Of a stretch of 64,000 bases of DNA, positions 11,646 through 25,194 are shown one piece after another (the first letter of the stretch is position 1; each line of letters opens with the position of its first letter). The notes under the pieces are model-generated. The model saw only the letters and a list, made by a program, of their open reading frames with translations. It had not been told where the DNA came from and searched no databases. The translations under genes were made by a program, and so were the position numbers. Source of the DNA: Epiperipatus broadwayi (Eukaryota; Onychophora; Udeonychophora; Euonychophora; Peripatidae); NCBI GenBank assembly GCA_028023455.1, contig JAQFVV010012983.1:250001-314000 (forward strand). The letters are read 5' to 3'.

Positions 11646-12500
11646 TAGTAAAACTAGTTTGTGGATTCAGATATAACATGATGACTGAAATCCATTGTTT
11701 ACTCAAGTTTACAATAGATGGATCTGACGTAATATACAGTTTTCTGCATGATGTTAATTAATAGTAAATGGAGAAAGTCATATGACTCATTGTTGAATAT
11801 ATTAGTTTCTAACTCAACTGTATTGACTCTTCTGGGTATTATTTTACATGGATTTTTTTTTATATATTCTTATGCTTTTCAAATAACTGAACATCAAAAT
11901 TGGAGCAAAGTCTTTTCATTTTTCATTGTTTCAAATCATATATAGGTATTAAAAATTTTATTGATTCCTTCCATAGAAACAAAAAAAAAATAGTTTTGAC
12001 AATTAAACTAAACATAATTAACACTGGCGAATCATTTGTTTACAAAAACATAAATAAAATAAAGCAAATGCAGACAATATACAGCAAAGATAAACTTTAG
12101 TATTACAATGCCATCTCTCAAACAATTAATTCTATGATCCTTTTGTTCTAATTGTTATTGTTTTTAAGTCATTTCAGTTATTTTAAGATATAAGCCATTT
12201 ATCTTTCAATTGTATGTATAGAACAATTTTTAAAGACCTCATTACATTTAACTATATTTTCTACTTTGATGGCATAAACTATGTCAAATATTGTCTTATC
12301 TTTATTTTTATATTAGAGCACAAATAAAAACAATGTTTAGTTTGAATCTTCTTGCTATATCCACTTAACGTCAATTTAGTTACAATTTTTTCATTATAAT
12401 GTCAAAAAAAAAGTATACCATAGCATTCTATTTTCATTGAAACATATAGTCTTATTTCAGCCATGCAATGTGAGAACATTGTATGAAAATAAATCTGGTC
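11646..12500. other. Unassigned AT-rich interval
   Basis: Small open frames at 11748-12100 show no family resemblance and are as expected by chance. Confidence 0.4.
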
Positions 12501-12509
12501 TATAGAATT

Positions 12510-13130
12510 TCATTTTTATATCGGACTATTTCCATCATCTAATATGTGTATTGAATGTCTTATAGAAAAATTTAACTTTATTTAAATATTCCACATACAT
12601 TCAACTGTTAGTAATAGCACATCAAACAGGTTAGTATATGCAGAATTTTTCAAGAGGTATTATTCTCCTCTATTCTTCGGGTGTTGCTGACCTGACTAGA
12701 GACAGTACTAGCATGAGATTCAAACTGGGATCTTTAGGGTTACCTTAAAATTTCAATAATCAAGAATCTAAGGATCCCAGTTCAAATCCCATGCTAGTAC
12801 TGTCACTGGTCAGGCTAGCAACATCTGAAAAAAGAGCGGAGTCATATTACCTTAAAATTCAATAATCAAGAATCTAAGAATCCGAGTTTGATCCCCATGC
12901 TAATACTGTCACTGGTCAGGCCAGCAACACCTGAAGAACAGGGGGGAATAATACCTCTCAAAATGTTGTGCATATACTAATCTATTTGATATGCTATTAC
13001 TAACACTTGAATATATTGAGAATATTTAAATAAAGTTAATTTTTTCTCAAGACATTCAATACGGATATTAGATGATGGAAATAGTCCAATATAAAAATAC
13101 AACTAGAACACCATCAACACAAACCCTCAG
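12510..13130. mobile_element. MITE-like family D, copy 1
   Basis: Terminal inverted repeats: ATATCGGACTATTTCCATCA at about 12518 pairs with GATGATGGAAATAGTCCAAT at about 13074. The next segments (TATTGAATGTCTTATAG, TTTAAATATTCC) are inverted too. The interior (12680-12960) contains nested inverted and direct repeats of CATGCTAGTACTGTC and TTCAATAATCAAGAATCTAA. No coding capacity. A second copy (49590-49975) sits inside a hAT transposase relic, and a fragment lies at 19190-19345. Confidence 0.82.
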
Positions 13131-13796
13131 GAAAACACTGGTCTATATAATGCTACTACAAATCTCAAAATTCTTATAATCAACACTTTTTTTTTCTTTA
13201 TTGCTTATTCATAAATAAATTATGTAATAAAAATGAGACAGGATGTTTCATATCGCAACCACTTTTCGCATAGAAAATTATTATTCAAATAAAATAAACG
13301 CATAGAATTCACAGCATATTTGTATTACAATAAAAGAAAATATTACTAATTGGTTTTGTTGCTAAGGAAATTAAATGATGATTCACATGGAATTCAAAAA
13401 GGGAAAAAAAAATTGGAATCGCTGTTTAATATAAATAATATTGTTAATATAATTAAAAAAATTTAAAAAATTGCATAAATCAATGAATACTTCATCCATA
13501 TGATAACCACCACTTCCTATCTTCTTTCTTTAATTTCAAATTTACATTCGTAGAAATACATATTACAGAAAGACATATCCAACATCTTTTAAGTTGTCAC
13601 TGGGGGGGGGGGGATCTATTATTGACAAATCATAGTCTTCTTATAATATTTTTCCACCTAATAGATTTTTTTAAATTTGAATCGACATTTTAATTTCATT
13701 GAAATAATAATAATAGCAATTATACTTTTCCTCCCTATTTTTTTTTTATTCAGAAAAAAAATACAGTAACCGTTTATTTATTTTACTTTAATATAT
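13131..13796. other. Unassigned interval with an 11-G run
   Basis: No gene or dispersed repeat recognised. A G homopolymer lies at about 13603-13613. Confidence 0.45.
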
Positions 13797-14090
13797 AGGG
13801 TATATGAGCACAGACTTTCACACGATCCACCACTCTCCACACTATCTCATAACACTGATACACTTCAAACACATATATATTGAAAAGATAAATAATCACC
13901 AATATACGTATTTCATGCTAAACCAGCAATCATCAGTTGGTCCAGATTACCATATCTATACATATATGCTATAAGTGCTCAAATATATATTAAGATAACC
14001 AAACATCATACTTTAATGGACAGGCTTCAATCCACTCCACACTCCAACTCTTCAACCGTCCATGCCTTTGATACCAGTTTTTTTGTCTCG
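13797..14090. repeat. Foldback family A, left arm only (A3)
   Basis: Begins ATAGGGTATATGAGCACAGA, then the 62-bp satellite-like segment (ACTTTCACACG through CTGATACACTT) as a single copy, then GCTAAACCAGCAATCATCAG and TTTAATGGACAGGCTTCAAT. No matching right arm follows. Confidence 0.8.
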
Positions 14091-15399
14091 TTTGCAATTT
14101 TCTATTAAAAATTTATCATTTATTTACTGTCCTGCGTCATTAGTGCAGTGGTTTGGTAAGAGAATCTGAAGGGAAAGCTCTTTGGATCAATTTCAGCTCT
14201 GGCACTTCCGGTAATAAAACAAACTTATGAATTCCCCATCAACAAAGCCATTTATTATATTTATATAAAATAAATATCTTATTATTTTTATTATTTATTT
14301 TCTATGACCTCTTCAAATTGAAATATTAAGAGTTCACTGCAATTATAAATATCGAATAAACTTATAATATATAGTATGTAATTCTCCTAGTGTAGTGATG
14401 TACCAATATGCCCATTGATTGGAATTTGAATATGGAACTGGTGAAATTTGATTTTTTTTTCAGATTATGAATAGGTTTGGAATTTTATTGCAACCAAGCT
14501 ATAATTAACCTAATTAGATATCCAATTATTTATTAATAATTGAGGATCTAATTATTTTAGGTAGACAGTTCATAGATGATAAAAATCATAAAACTCTTAG
14601 AATCTAGTTGTAAAGTATTTTTATCCTCCATAACTAGACCATTTAAAAGATATTTAATAGTATTACCTTTATGTAAACATATTTTAATTATTGTAATAAA
14701 AAAACTACCAAACTTCTCTTTTAATATTATTTAGTGATTCTTTCTTTCTGTTTTCTTTAGAATATTGTCTTTAAAACATATTTCACAATTATTTAGTTTC
14801 TTTTTTTTTTTTACTTACTTAATAAAAAGATATATTTCTTAATTCTTTATTAACATTTTTGTATATGTACTTATCTTCTCCAATTATATTTATATCCAAA
14901 TTTCAAATTTCTAAACTTCTTTTCATCTTTATTTAATTTACTAATTATCCATTTAAAAGGCACTTTAAGGTATACATATTTGACAAAGATACATCATATC
15001 GAAAGCCTAGTTTAGCAAATAATAAAGTTTTAAACTTAAAATTAATATATTTGAGTTTTTGATTTCTTATATACGGTATATATAATCTTATTCACAAGAC
15101 AAACAAGTCCCAATTCATTATTAAGACTATTTATAAGCAAGATTTCATAGAATCATTTAAATAAACCTGCAAACACCACCCACCTTTGCTATACTAATGC
15201 TAGTCTTCTTTTTTTTTTTTTGACAAAAGATGATTATCTAACAAAATGGATTAACATTAAAAATGTCTATATAATTCTATGGGAATCTTGCTTGTAAATG
15301 GTCTTATTAATGTATTCAGATGTGTTTGTTTTGTGAATAGGTTTATATCCTTAGTATTACACTAACTTTAATGCCCATCTACTATTTGAAACAATGAAT
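14091..15399. other. Unassigned interval with one tRNA-like patch
   Basis: GTGCAGTGGTTTGGTAAGAG at about 14153, followed by GGATCAATTTCAGCTC, faintly resembles tRNA A- and B-box spacing; too weak to call a SINE. The rest is AT-rich without recognised content. Confidence 0.35.
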
Positions 15400-16310
15400 G
15401 TTAAAAAAAAGTAAAAGATTTTGCTGCTATTTTAATGTTCATTTATTAGAAAAGCATATGGATATTTTTAAAAATCCATGCATAAAGATATAAAAAAATA
15501 AAATAATTCGTCATAAAAATCTTTTGTCTATCCAAAATTATATGGACTCCCAAAAATACACAAAGCAGATCCTCCTCTTCTACCAATAGTAAGTTCAATA
15601 TGATTCCACTCACATTTTAGCTAGGTATTCATCTGGTTTAATAAAATCTACAAATTCATTTTTAAGTCATATATTTAAACTCTATACATTTTATTTCTCT
15701 ATTAAAAATTTTAAAAATTAATACTAATGATATTTTTGTTAACTTCAATGTTGTTTCTTTGATTACATATGTTCCAATTGACAAGGCTTAAAATGTAGTT
15801 TCTTAATGTTGCAATTCCCTTAATCATATTAATGTTTAAGCTAAACATTGTCATCACTCATGTATATTGGTATGTTGTATACAATGAACAACATTGCAAA
15901 CAAACTTTTGTTATTGTTACAGACTGACCTATCTCAAGATTAGTACCTGTTTTATTTACGAAAAATGTAGAAACAGGTACTTTGGGATTCGCATCTTCAA
16001 AACCTCTTATTTGGCTCAGTTATATAAATGGCACATTTATCATCTGGAAACAGTGTAAAAAATATATTATATGACTTTTTCCTGATATTTAAATAATACC
16101 TATCCTCCTATTAAATTTACAATGAAAACAGAGTATCATGGAAAACTTTTCATTCTTAATGTATCTTCACCAGAAAATAAAATAATCTATCATTTTCAGT
16201 TGTCAGAAAAAATACACAGATAAATACAATTTTCATCATACAACTCAGAAGAACTCTTTTTATTAGAGCAATTAATCTTTCAGAAATCATATATCAAAAA
16301 ATACATATTT
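15400..16310 (+). pseudogene. Penelope-like element reverse-transcriptase relic
   Basis: A frame-hopping conceptual translation gives landmarks of Penelope-like (PLE) RTs in the right order: LYGLPKIHKADPPLLPIVSS at about 15535-15595 (family: YGLPKIHK...RPIVSS), LARYSSGL, then DIFVNFNVVSLITYVPIDKA at about 15730-15790 (family: SFDVVSLFTNVP, containing the catalytic Asp, Asn here), PLIWLSYINGTFIIWKQ at about 16000-16050 (family: RYVDDTF, so both catalytic Asp are lost), a stretch recalling KFTMExE near 16115, and YTDKYN near 16215. No GIY-YIG endonuclease was recognised downstream; family A begins at 16372. Many stops; non-functional. Confidence 0.8.
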
Positions 16311-16371
16311 TTAATAATAATAATATTTAAATACAAGTATAGCATATATACTTAAGCTAGATATAATTACA

Positions 16372-17475
<1,104 letters not shown>

Positions 17476-17986
17476 TTTACAAACATCATATGTAGTTTGT
17501 AAATTAATTATAAAAGTAGAAGAATTCTATGTTCCACTTCAACCTTATATATTGTTTTATGGTCACAATATTTTTAAAATCTACAATTTCTTGAAGAAAT
17601 CTAGATTTATTAGTAATGCTTTAGTAATTTTTTTAAAATGCGTACTTACATGTGTGATGTAAATAAATTCATTCTGCATACTTGCAAATCCTATTAGGTA
17701 TCGATTTTTATATAACATAGGTTATTATATTGAAATCATTTAATATATAACTTCTCAACAAAACAAGTAATACTTGAGCCCCAGTAATATGTTGAAGTGA
17801 CAGAAACTTATAACTCTTATGTCTGTCATGCACGTGGTAAAATCATCAAATTTTTAGCTTATCATTATACAGTAATCAAATAATTACTTTTTCATGAGAT
17901 TACATGCATTGGAAAAAATAAATTGTAATTCCAATCCAGAAATCTTTAACTTTTTTGATAAACCATACAAGGATTTCAATGTTATA
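17476..17986. other. Unassigned AT-rich interval
   Basis: Nothing recognised; the small frame at 17444-17662 starts inside the family A arm and has no family resemblance. Confidence 0.4.
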
Positions 17987-18206
17987 TATAGAGCTCGCAA
18001 AGTAAGTTCTTAACAAGCTTTGAGACTATCCCCAACTCCAGACCAGTTTCTGCTACTTTATACATTAGATAGAGTGCTGGGCTTGTCCTGGTATTTCTAA
18101 TCTAATGCTTGAATATCCTAGCACCTCACTGGTGACACCAGTAGCAGAAACCGGTCTGGGGATATTTTCAAAGCTTGTTAAGAGCTTATTTTTTGAGCTC
18201 TATGTA
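17987..18206. repeat. Foldback repeat related to family B (B3)
   Basis: Arms: GAGCTCGCAAAGTAAGTTCT...CCAGACCAGTTTCTGCTACT pairs with AGTAGCAGAAACCGGTCTGG...TTTTTTGAGCTC. The GACCAGTTTCTG motif and the centre (CACCTCACTGGTGACACC) recall family B (GACTAGTTTCT, TCATCAGTGAGG). Confidence 0.75.
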
Positions 18207-19189
18207 TAACATTTGCAAATACAAGCTTATTAAATTAGTTCATGTGACATCTAACTTGATTTTTTTCCAATATATATATATATATAATACGCTGATTTTA
18301 TAATATAATGTAGGAATTAGTGTAATAAGAAATAATTTTGATACTTACCATGTCAGTCCTTCACTCCCTTCACTGGGCATTTTTTTGGTTAATAATTCAT
18401 ATCAAGGCATCATGTTTTAAACAATATGGCTATTTTTTGTTCTTTTTAAAATGTCTATCATATTAAATATTTGTTGAATTTTTGTTTTTACTATGATTAT
18501 AAAAACACATTTAAGTTACACTCAACTCCAAACAATTGTAATTAATTAATTTAATATAACTGTAATAAACAAAATAAAAAACTTGATGAAGAAATACTCA
18601 TTTTGAACACGTTTTGACATTATGCCATCATTATCTTCACACTCACATAAAGTTTCCTATCTTGCCCATTAGTTTCATGCAGGCACTATTCTGTAATTTG
18701 GAAAATGTTTTATTGCACCTTCTTCTGCCACTGGTAGATTTCAAATTTTAATTATTTTTGCAAAAGGTTAGGAAAAAATAATTAACCAACAGCTATGGTA
18801 AATATAAAAAAAATTACAACAGTGTTAGAATGGTTTGTACATTATAATATACATTAAAAAAAAAACAATAGATTAAATATTGTGAATGGCATTTATAAAA
18901 AAAAATATATTATTTTTTAAAGTTAACATGAATTTATATTCGATTTCTTAATATTTTTTAAACTTAACAAGAAACACGTGTTTTGAGAAAAAAAGAAATA
19001 CTTCAATGCCTCTGGAAATGGATATCTCCCGGGTGAAGAGAGCAAATAACTGATACATAAGTACTATAATTTCATATTCAAAAATCAAAAATTGCTTTCC
19101 TATTTTACATTAACAATTGCTGGAGGTTTATATTGACAGTATTTACTTCATAGTTATCTAGATGAATTGTTAAATGTATTTTTAGAAAT
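18207..19189. other. Unassigned AT-rich interval
   Basis: No gene or repeat relationship recognised. Confidence 0.4.
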
Positions 19190-19345
19190 ATTCAAACTTA
19201 TTTATACTTCTCCAAATACATTCCACTGTTAATAACCTCAGACAGGTTAGTATGAAACATAATATTTTAAACTATATTATTCTCCTCTCTTCTTAATGTG
19301 TTGTTGGCCTAATCAGTGTTGCTTCTAGTATGGTAACTAAATCTT
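19190..19345. repeat. Fragment of MITE-like family D
   Basis: AAATACATTCCACTGTTAAT, then CAGACAGGTTAGTATG, then TATTATTCTCCTCTCTTCTT and GTTGTTGGCCTAATCAGT follow the same order as 12590-12700 in family D copy 1. Confidence 0.72.
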
Positions 19346-19664
19346 TGGAATCATGGGATTTGAGTAAAAAATGATTTCTTTTTAACTGTCACTTTTCTAA
19401 TATCTGATTCCTAAATCACCTGATGAAATTAGAATTAGTTGACAAAATCTCTATTTTGTCTGGATTTGTTTGTTCTGCTAATTTTTTTCAAATGTTTGTT
19501 AATTTGTGTGATGTAAATAATAAATTTGATTCTTTTTCCTTTCATTTTGCCAATGGGACAATTACCCAACATTTATTATCCTAACATAACAGCAGTGACT
19601 GTGTTTTAAACATATACTCTTGCAAGTTAACAAAATTCAAGCTTTGTTTTTAAATATAAATAGA

Positions 19665-20362
19665 AGGGATTTTAATTCACACTTTCATGCACCCTACAGC
19701 CATTAATTCCATTTTATACAACTGCTACACATGACCATATATACATGTGAAAAAGATAAATGAACTCCAATATACATATTTCACGCTGAACCAGCATTCA
19801 TCAGTTGATCCAGATTACCATCTCCCACACACACATATATATAATCAGTGCTCAGTTTATATTAAAATAGAAAATCTTCAAATTTTAATGGACAGGCATC
19901 GATAATTCTCCACACTCGAACTCTTCAGTCAATCATATTATTGAAAATCTGATGATGGAACACTCAAAGCTGTTGATGCCAGTATCATTGTCGTACATGA
20001 GGGATCAGAGTGACTTAAAGTCATTATGGATATAACAATAATATTACCATCAACAAGGACTTTGGTTGTTCTATCATCAGATTTTCACTGATATGGATGG
20101 CTGAAAAGTTGGAGGGTGAAGAAGATTGATGCATGACCATTAAAGTTTAAAAATTTGCTATCTTAATATATTGAATACTGGTTGTATATATGTGTGAGAG
20201 ATAATGATCTGGACCAACTGATGAGTGCTGATTTAGCATGAAATATGTATATTGGAAATCATTTCTTTTTCACATAATATGTAGTCATGTGTAATCGGTT
20301 GTATAAAATGAAGTGGGTGGCTGTAAAGCTTGAAAATCTGACTTCAAATCCCTTCTAATTAC
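19665..20362. repeat. Foldback family A, complete copy (A5)
   Basis: The best example of the family, about 700 bp. Its terminal inverted repeat is AGAAGGGATTT / TCAAATCCCTTCT. Long arms carry GCTGAACCAGCATTCATCAG / CTGATGAGTGCTGATTTAGC, TTAATGGACAGGCATCGA / TGCATGACCATTAA, and GAAAATCTGATGATGGAAC / CTATCATCAGATTTTC. A central loop of about 120 bp (19975-20065) has no coding capacity. The right end, CTTCAAATCCC, resembles a tRNA B box but has no tRNA fold. Confidence 0.9.
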
Positions 20363-20992
20363 ATTAACTTCACTATTGACAATATAATTATATTTAATCT
20401 TAAATATAATTTTACATTTCTTTACTTAGATAATATTAACCCCATAAGCGACACTTTAGGTTCGACAATTCAAATAATTTTCTTTTATATCAAATGTTAA
20501 AAAACAATTATTTCTTGTTTAACGAAGATTAATAATTTTAAGAGATCACCGGAATTGCTTACAAGAGAACAATTTTTTGTAATAAATGAAAAACTTCAAA
20601 TATAACTGCAATAAATATAAAAGTCGTTTTAATCTTTGTCAATTGCATATAAAAAAAGTACTATTATTTGAAATATTCCTTTAAACAGCTCGGGGAATTT
20701 TCTTTTCTTTTGCAATTTTATGGTCTGAAAATAAATTTAAAGAAACATTACGTTATTATCCGCTGTAAATAAAAGTAAATTAAGTTTCTATTCTTTTTAT
20801 CAATTTAATGTATAATAAAACATTACAAGATATATGAGGGTTCGACTGTTCATTTTTCCACATTTCGTGTCAAAATAGATTTGTTTATTCAAAAAGATTT
20901 AGGAAAGTATAACTACGCTCAAATTTAAAAAGCTATTAAAATACGGGTGATAATTTTTACGGCTATATATTATAAAGTATGTGTGTACATAT
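20363..20992. other. Unassigned interval
   Basis: AT-rich with CG-containing words (GCGACACTTTAGGTTCGAC) unlike its neighbours; it may be the decayed edge of the LTR-like unit that follows. No frame recognised. Confidence 0.35.
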
Positions 20993-21476
20993 TGTAACCT
21001 TTATAACATGATAAAGATGGGGGGGGGGGAGTAAGAGAATTAAAAAAATAGAAAGAAGAAGTAGTAGAGCGCCAATTGTAACCTTTAGGAATTAAAGCGG
21101 GGGGGGGGGGAGATAAAAGAAAGTGAAAAAAAAGAGAAAAATGAAAATAGAAAAAAAAAGAAGTAGAAGAATAGACAATTGTAACCTTATAGAAATAATT
21201 AATAGAGAAGGGGGATAGAATAGAGAGGAGAGAAGTAGAATGACGGAGAGGAGAAGAAAAAGAGAAAGAAGAAAGTGCTTAGAGAGAAGGAGAGAGAAGA
21301 GAGAGAGAATATTAGAGGGAGAGAAAAGAAATATTAGAGAGAAAAAAAGAAAGAGAAAAAAGATATACCAGAGATAGAGAGAAAAAGAAAGAGAAGAATA
21401 AGAGAGAGAGAAAGAAAGAGAAAGAAAAGAAGATATAAATACCAGAGACTCTTCAACTAGACACAGCAGGGTTACA
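20993..21476 (+). mobile_element. LTR-like unit (TGTAACC...GGTTACA) with purine tract and TATA box
   Basis: It starts TGTAACC and ends GGGTTACA at 21476, the short inverted termini usual for Ty3/Gypsy-type LTRs. A TATA box (TATAAATA, 21434-21441) lies 35 bp from the end. The TGTAACC start is present three times (20993, 21077, 21180), each followed by G/A-rich sequence, as in a partial tandem duplication. About 21090-21430 is almost pure purine on the plus strand. No 5-bp target duplication (CATAT / ATAAA) and no primer-binding site after the end were found, so a solo or decayed LTR is the most that can be claimed. The long minus-strand frame at 21092-21550 is the polypyrimidine complement (Ser/Leu/Phe-rich) and not a gene. 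Confidence 0.5.
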
Positions 21477-22439
21477 ATAAAATATTTCATAAAAATATTA
21501 ATATCCAGAGATCTGCAATAAGGAGGAAAATTGACAGTGCTACCAAACAATCAAAACACAATAACAATTTGGAAGAAATTGTTAAGAAAATTTAAGTTTT
21601 AACAAATACTAAAAGAATTTATCCTTCATCAGATTATATACTCAGAAACCAACAAATTTATAATAAAATTAAAACCTTTCTATATAAAATTCGTATTTAG
21701 TAACCTAAACTGATGCCACAAGATATAAGTTCCAATATTACCACTCATAAGACATTTCATGAGACAAAGTATTATCAAGTGTACTTTTTTTATAACACTG
21801 GGATAACTAACAATTACCTATCTCAAACTACTCAGAATTTATAATTATATTTTGAAAACTTATATCAACTAATAAAAGATCCACAAGAGCATATGTTCTC
21901 AGGGGTCCTACTGCAACTCCTGTGATAGAAACTAAAATATGAAGTTGTTACCTGAAAATAAATAAATAAATAGTCCAGTGAATGAAACACTTCCCTTGAA
22001 ATAACTGCATCCTATGATAAGATAATAATATTTATTACAATAGAAAAAATATATGTATTTATTTAAGTATTTAATCTGGTAACTAAGATTTTTATAATTT
22101 AGATTAACTACAACCTTTACCCAGGATATCACTCGAGATGGGAGAAAGACAAGAGTGCTTTTTATGTCCCTCTACCTTCTCACAAAACAAACTTCATAAA
22201 ATAAACTTAAATGGACCTTGAGATAGAAATTAATTTTAAGAATGTGCAGTCTAAAATAAACAGCATGAACAATTTTTATTTCATAGAACAAAATCTTCTA
22301 TCTTTGAAGACAGCATGGTAAACATATTTTTTAAATATTATTTTGGTGTCTAAAAATGTAGTATTATCTGTTATAATAATTTCACTTAGAAATTAAAATT
22401 AAAAGCATGATTATATTTCATCTCAGTGGAAATAAAATA
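21477..22439. other. Unassigned sequence after the LTR-like unit
   Basis: No gag/pol resemblance recognised in any frame read. Confidence 0.35.
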
Positions 22440-22740
22440 TACTGCGTCATCAAGGGTTTGAGCAATCCATCATCAGATTTTCAATAATATGGATGGCTGA
22501 AGAGTTGGAGGATGGAGAAGATTGATGTCTGTCCATTAAAATATATAGATTTGCTATCTTATATAAAATAAATATTGATTATATATGTGTGTGAAAGATG
22601 ATGATCTTGACCAACTGTTGAGTGCTAGTTCAGCATGAAATACTTATTTTTTCATATGTATTGGGTCATGGGTATTGATTATATTGGATAGAGTGGATGA
22701 CTTTAGAGAATTTGAAAGTCTGGGTTCAAATACTCTTTAA
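22440..22740. repeat. Foldback family A, right half only (A6)
   Basis: It begins CATCATCAGATTTTCAATAA near 22470, continues TGTCCATTAAAATATATAG, GACCAACTGTTGAGTGCTAG and TTCAGCATGAAATAC, and ends GGGTTCAAATACTC. The left arm is absent. Confidence 0.82.
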
Positions 22741-24619
22741 TTACATCTATACTTGTATTTTAATATCACACATATTATAGTAAATTAAACTATTAGTAAA
22801 ACCATTATTGCCAGGTATAATAAGTTGTACAATCACTGACCACCACATAGCAGTTCACTTTAAACCTGCCCCTAGATTAGTCTTTTGCTTTTGCCTATGT
22901 TAATAATGGCTGGATATATAATTACCTTACTTCCAGCTAATTTCAAGTCTCATAAATAAAAGTGAAGTCCAAAGACTGGTCTAGGAATGAGGATAGAGGG
23001 AGTTGCTCTTATTTTATCACATTTCATAAGCAAAAAAAAAAATTAAATAATTTGTTATTAGTTAGACAGAGTTGAAATTACTAAAAATATGTAGTTATTC
23101 ATCCATGGTAATATGTATATTCAGAGAGATTGTCTTGGGTTACACATCATAGGAGATTTTGAATTCCAATTTTTGACTTAAATAGTAAAATAAAGTTGAA
23201 GGTCATTGCTGGGTTCATAACTGCATTGCTTCTAGCTTTGATTTCATTGATAAAAGCTTATGCCACAAACCCTTGTGGAATGGATATTTAAATGCAGCTT
23301 CATGAGGTGATCATTGATTAGTCAAGGCTACTACAGATAGTAATAGAATGCTCTTATTTTATCATATTATACAAGCTAAAACAATTGAGTGATTTCTTAT
23401 TATGAGCTATTATTAGCACATTCTTATGTATATCTATATTGTTCATGTGATTCCATTTAAAGCACTAATATCTATATTTTTTATCTGATTTTAAAAATGC
23501 AATATATAGTCTACTTCATGGTTTATGTGAGAACTTTTGGATTTGAAGAATATTGCATCATGCCCACTTTCTACTTCCCTTATCTATCATGTAATAGACT
23601 AAAATTCATAAACATCCTGAGAGTATGAAACCAGTTCAGCTCATTTGTATAATTATAGACATTTGAAACTAAGCCACTTACTATATAGTTTAATAAACTT
23701 GAAATTATATTAGACTTTGTCTTAGTATTTTGTGAAGAAAACATTATAATTGAACTTTATAATAAAAAATATTAAGGTTTATTGAAGAAATGATTACTTG
23801 TTAGGTCTACCAGAAGTATGCAACAATGTTTGCGTTAGATAAAAGAGTTAAAATGTTTAAAAGGAACATCAGTTATTGGTAACACTGAATATAAAGATAT
23901 AATTTTAGGGTCAATTTTCAGATGTGATCAGTCAATGAATTTTGGATAGTAATATTATAATATTAACATTCCCAGACTATTTTCTGGTTAATAAACTTCA
24001 TTAATGATTTCTGATGAACTAAATGAGCATTGCTTCAAACATCCACCTCTATTTTTTTATATTAGTGATCAGATGATGGCCTAAAATTCAACATGATCTT
24101 AGGATTTTCACTCACTTCAACTCATTATGTATAATTTGGAATTTCACTGGGCCAATGATTGGGTATTTTTATAATCCCAATTTTATGCTAACTGTAAAAA
24201 TATTTCACTTACTGGCCATAATTTTTTCACTTACATTAAATTTTTTTGGTGCTTCAATTTTCCAATGCTATCTACCATCAAGTTTAGTAACTAATTTTTT
24301 TACAAAATGGTCATTATATTTATTTACAGTCTCCTTTAGAATTTCAATCTATTAGTTTGATCATGTAACGAAGTAGTAAATAAATGTTTGATGGTACTTT
24401 GAGTCTGAGCTACAAACTATGTTACAGCTACATATATAGTAGCACTACCATCTGATATCCATTACCTTACAGCATAAAGTTCTGGAGTAGAGTAAAAGAA
24501 GGGCTTTTAAAAGTATATGTTGAATATACACAAAGAGAGTCACATAGTATTTAACTCTTAATGTTTCTGAATTCAGTTGTAAGAAGAGACGGTAATACTA
24601 TAGAGTGCATTTCAGTCCT
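22741..24619. other. Unassigned interval with a weak palindrome
   Basis: CCTAGATTAGTCTTTTGCTT (near 22860) is roughly inverted at AAGTCCAAAGACTGGTCTAG (near 22970), perhaps another foldback remnant. Nothing else recognised; the frame at 24155-24355 is Phe/Leu-rich and probably chance. Confidence 0.4.
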
Positions 24620-25190
24620 CTAGAGAAAGCTCTTTATTGATTTTCAAACATGTGCTCTGTTCTTCCATTAGAAAGCTTGTATTCTGAAAGAAAATACTAG
24701 AAACAGTAACAATATTATGAAAAATGTGATGACATAAAGACCAAAAAACATAGAACAAAATAATTTCCATATACTTTAAATGAAGAAGTTAGACCTGCAA
24801 TTAAATCTATGGAAAATAAAAATCCTTTAGGAAGTGATGAAAGTATTATTGATATTTTAAAAATATTAAATAAAGAAATAGAGAAGTTGTCATGAAGCTA
24901 TATGCCAAATGCCAAAATAATAAAGGCATATAAAATTATTGAAAAAGTGCAGCAGTGATATTGGTATTTTAAAAAAGCTGTAAAAGAATAAATATCTTAC
25001 AAATGTATGTCTTCTAAGATTTTTTCTATGATTATTACAACTTATTTACAGAAAACTTTGGACTCAAACAAATCAAATGAATAATAATGTCGATTTAAAT
25101 GTGATTTTAGCTTAGTAGATCACATTCAAATATTTTGTTTTGAATTTCTAAATTATGAAAGAGCATCTTACTATTGTAATGATTAAAAAC
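24620..25190 (+). pseudogene. RTE-type LINE relic, pre-RT and N-terminal RT region
   Basis: EEVRPAIKSMENKNPLGSDE then SIIDILKILNKEIEK at about 24785-24890 matches the pre-RT motif of the minus-strand RTE copy (EEVRHAIEFMKKGEGAPGND then GITISILKEAGEE). Further on, MIITTYLQKTLDSN (about 25030) and CDFSLVDHIQ (about 25100-25130) match IITTHLQKTLDF and FSTIDYIQ. Frameshifts and stops are frequent. It breaks off near 25190, where repeat F starts. Confidence 0.82.
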
Positions 25191-25194
25191 ATAT

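Noticed and set aside
21092-21550. 152-codon minus-strand frame rich in Ser, Leu and Phe
   Set aside because: It is the complement of a purine tract; low complexity and no start context or homology.
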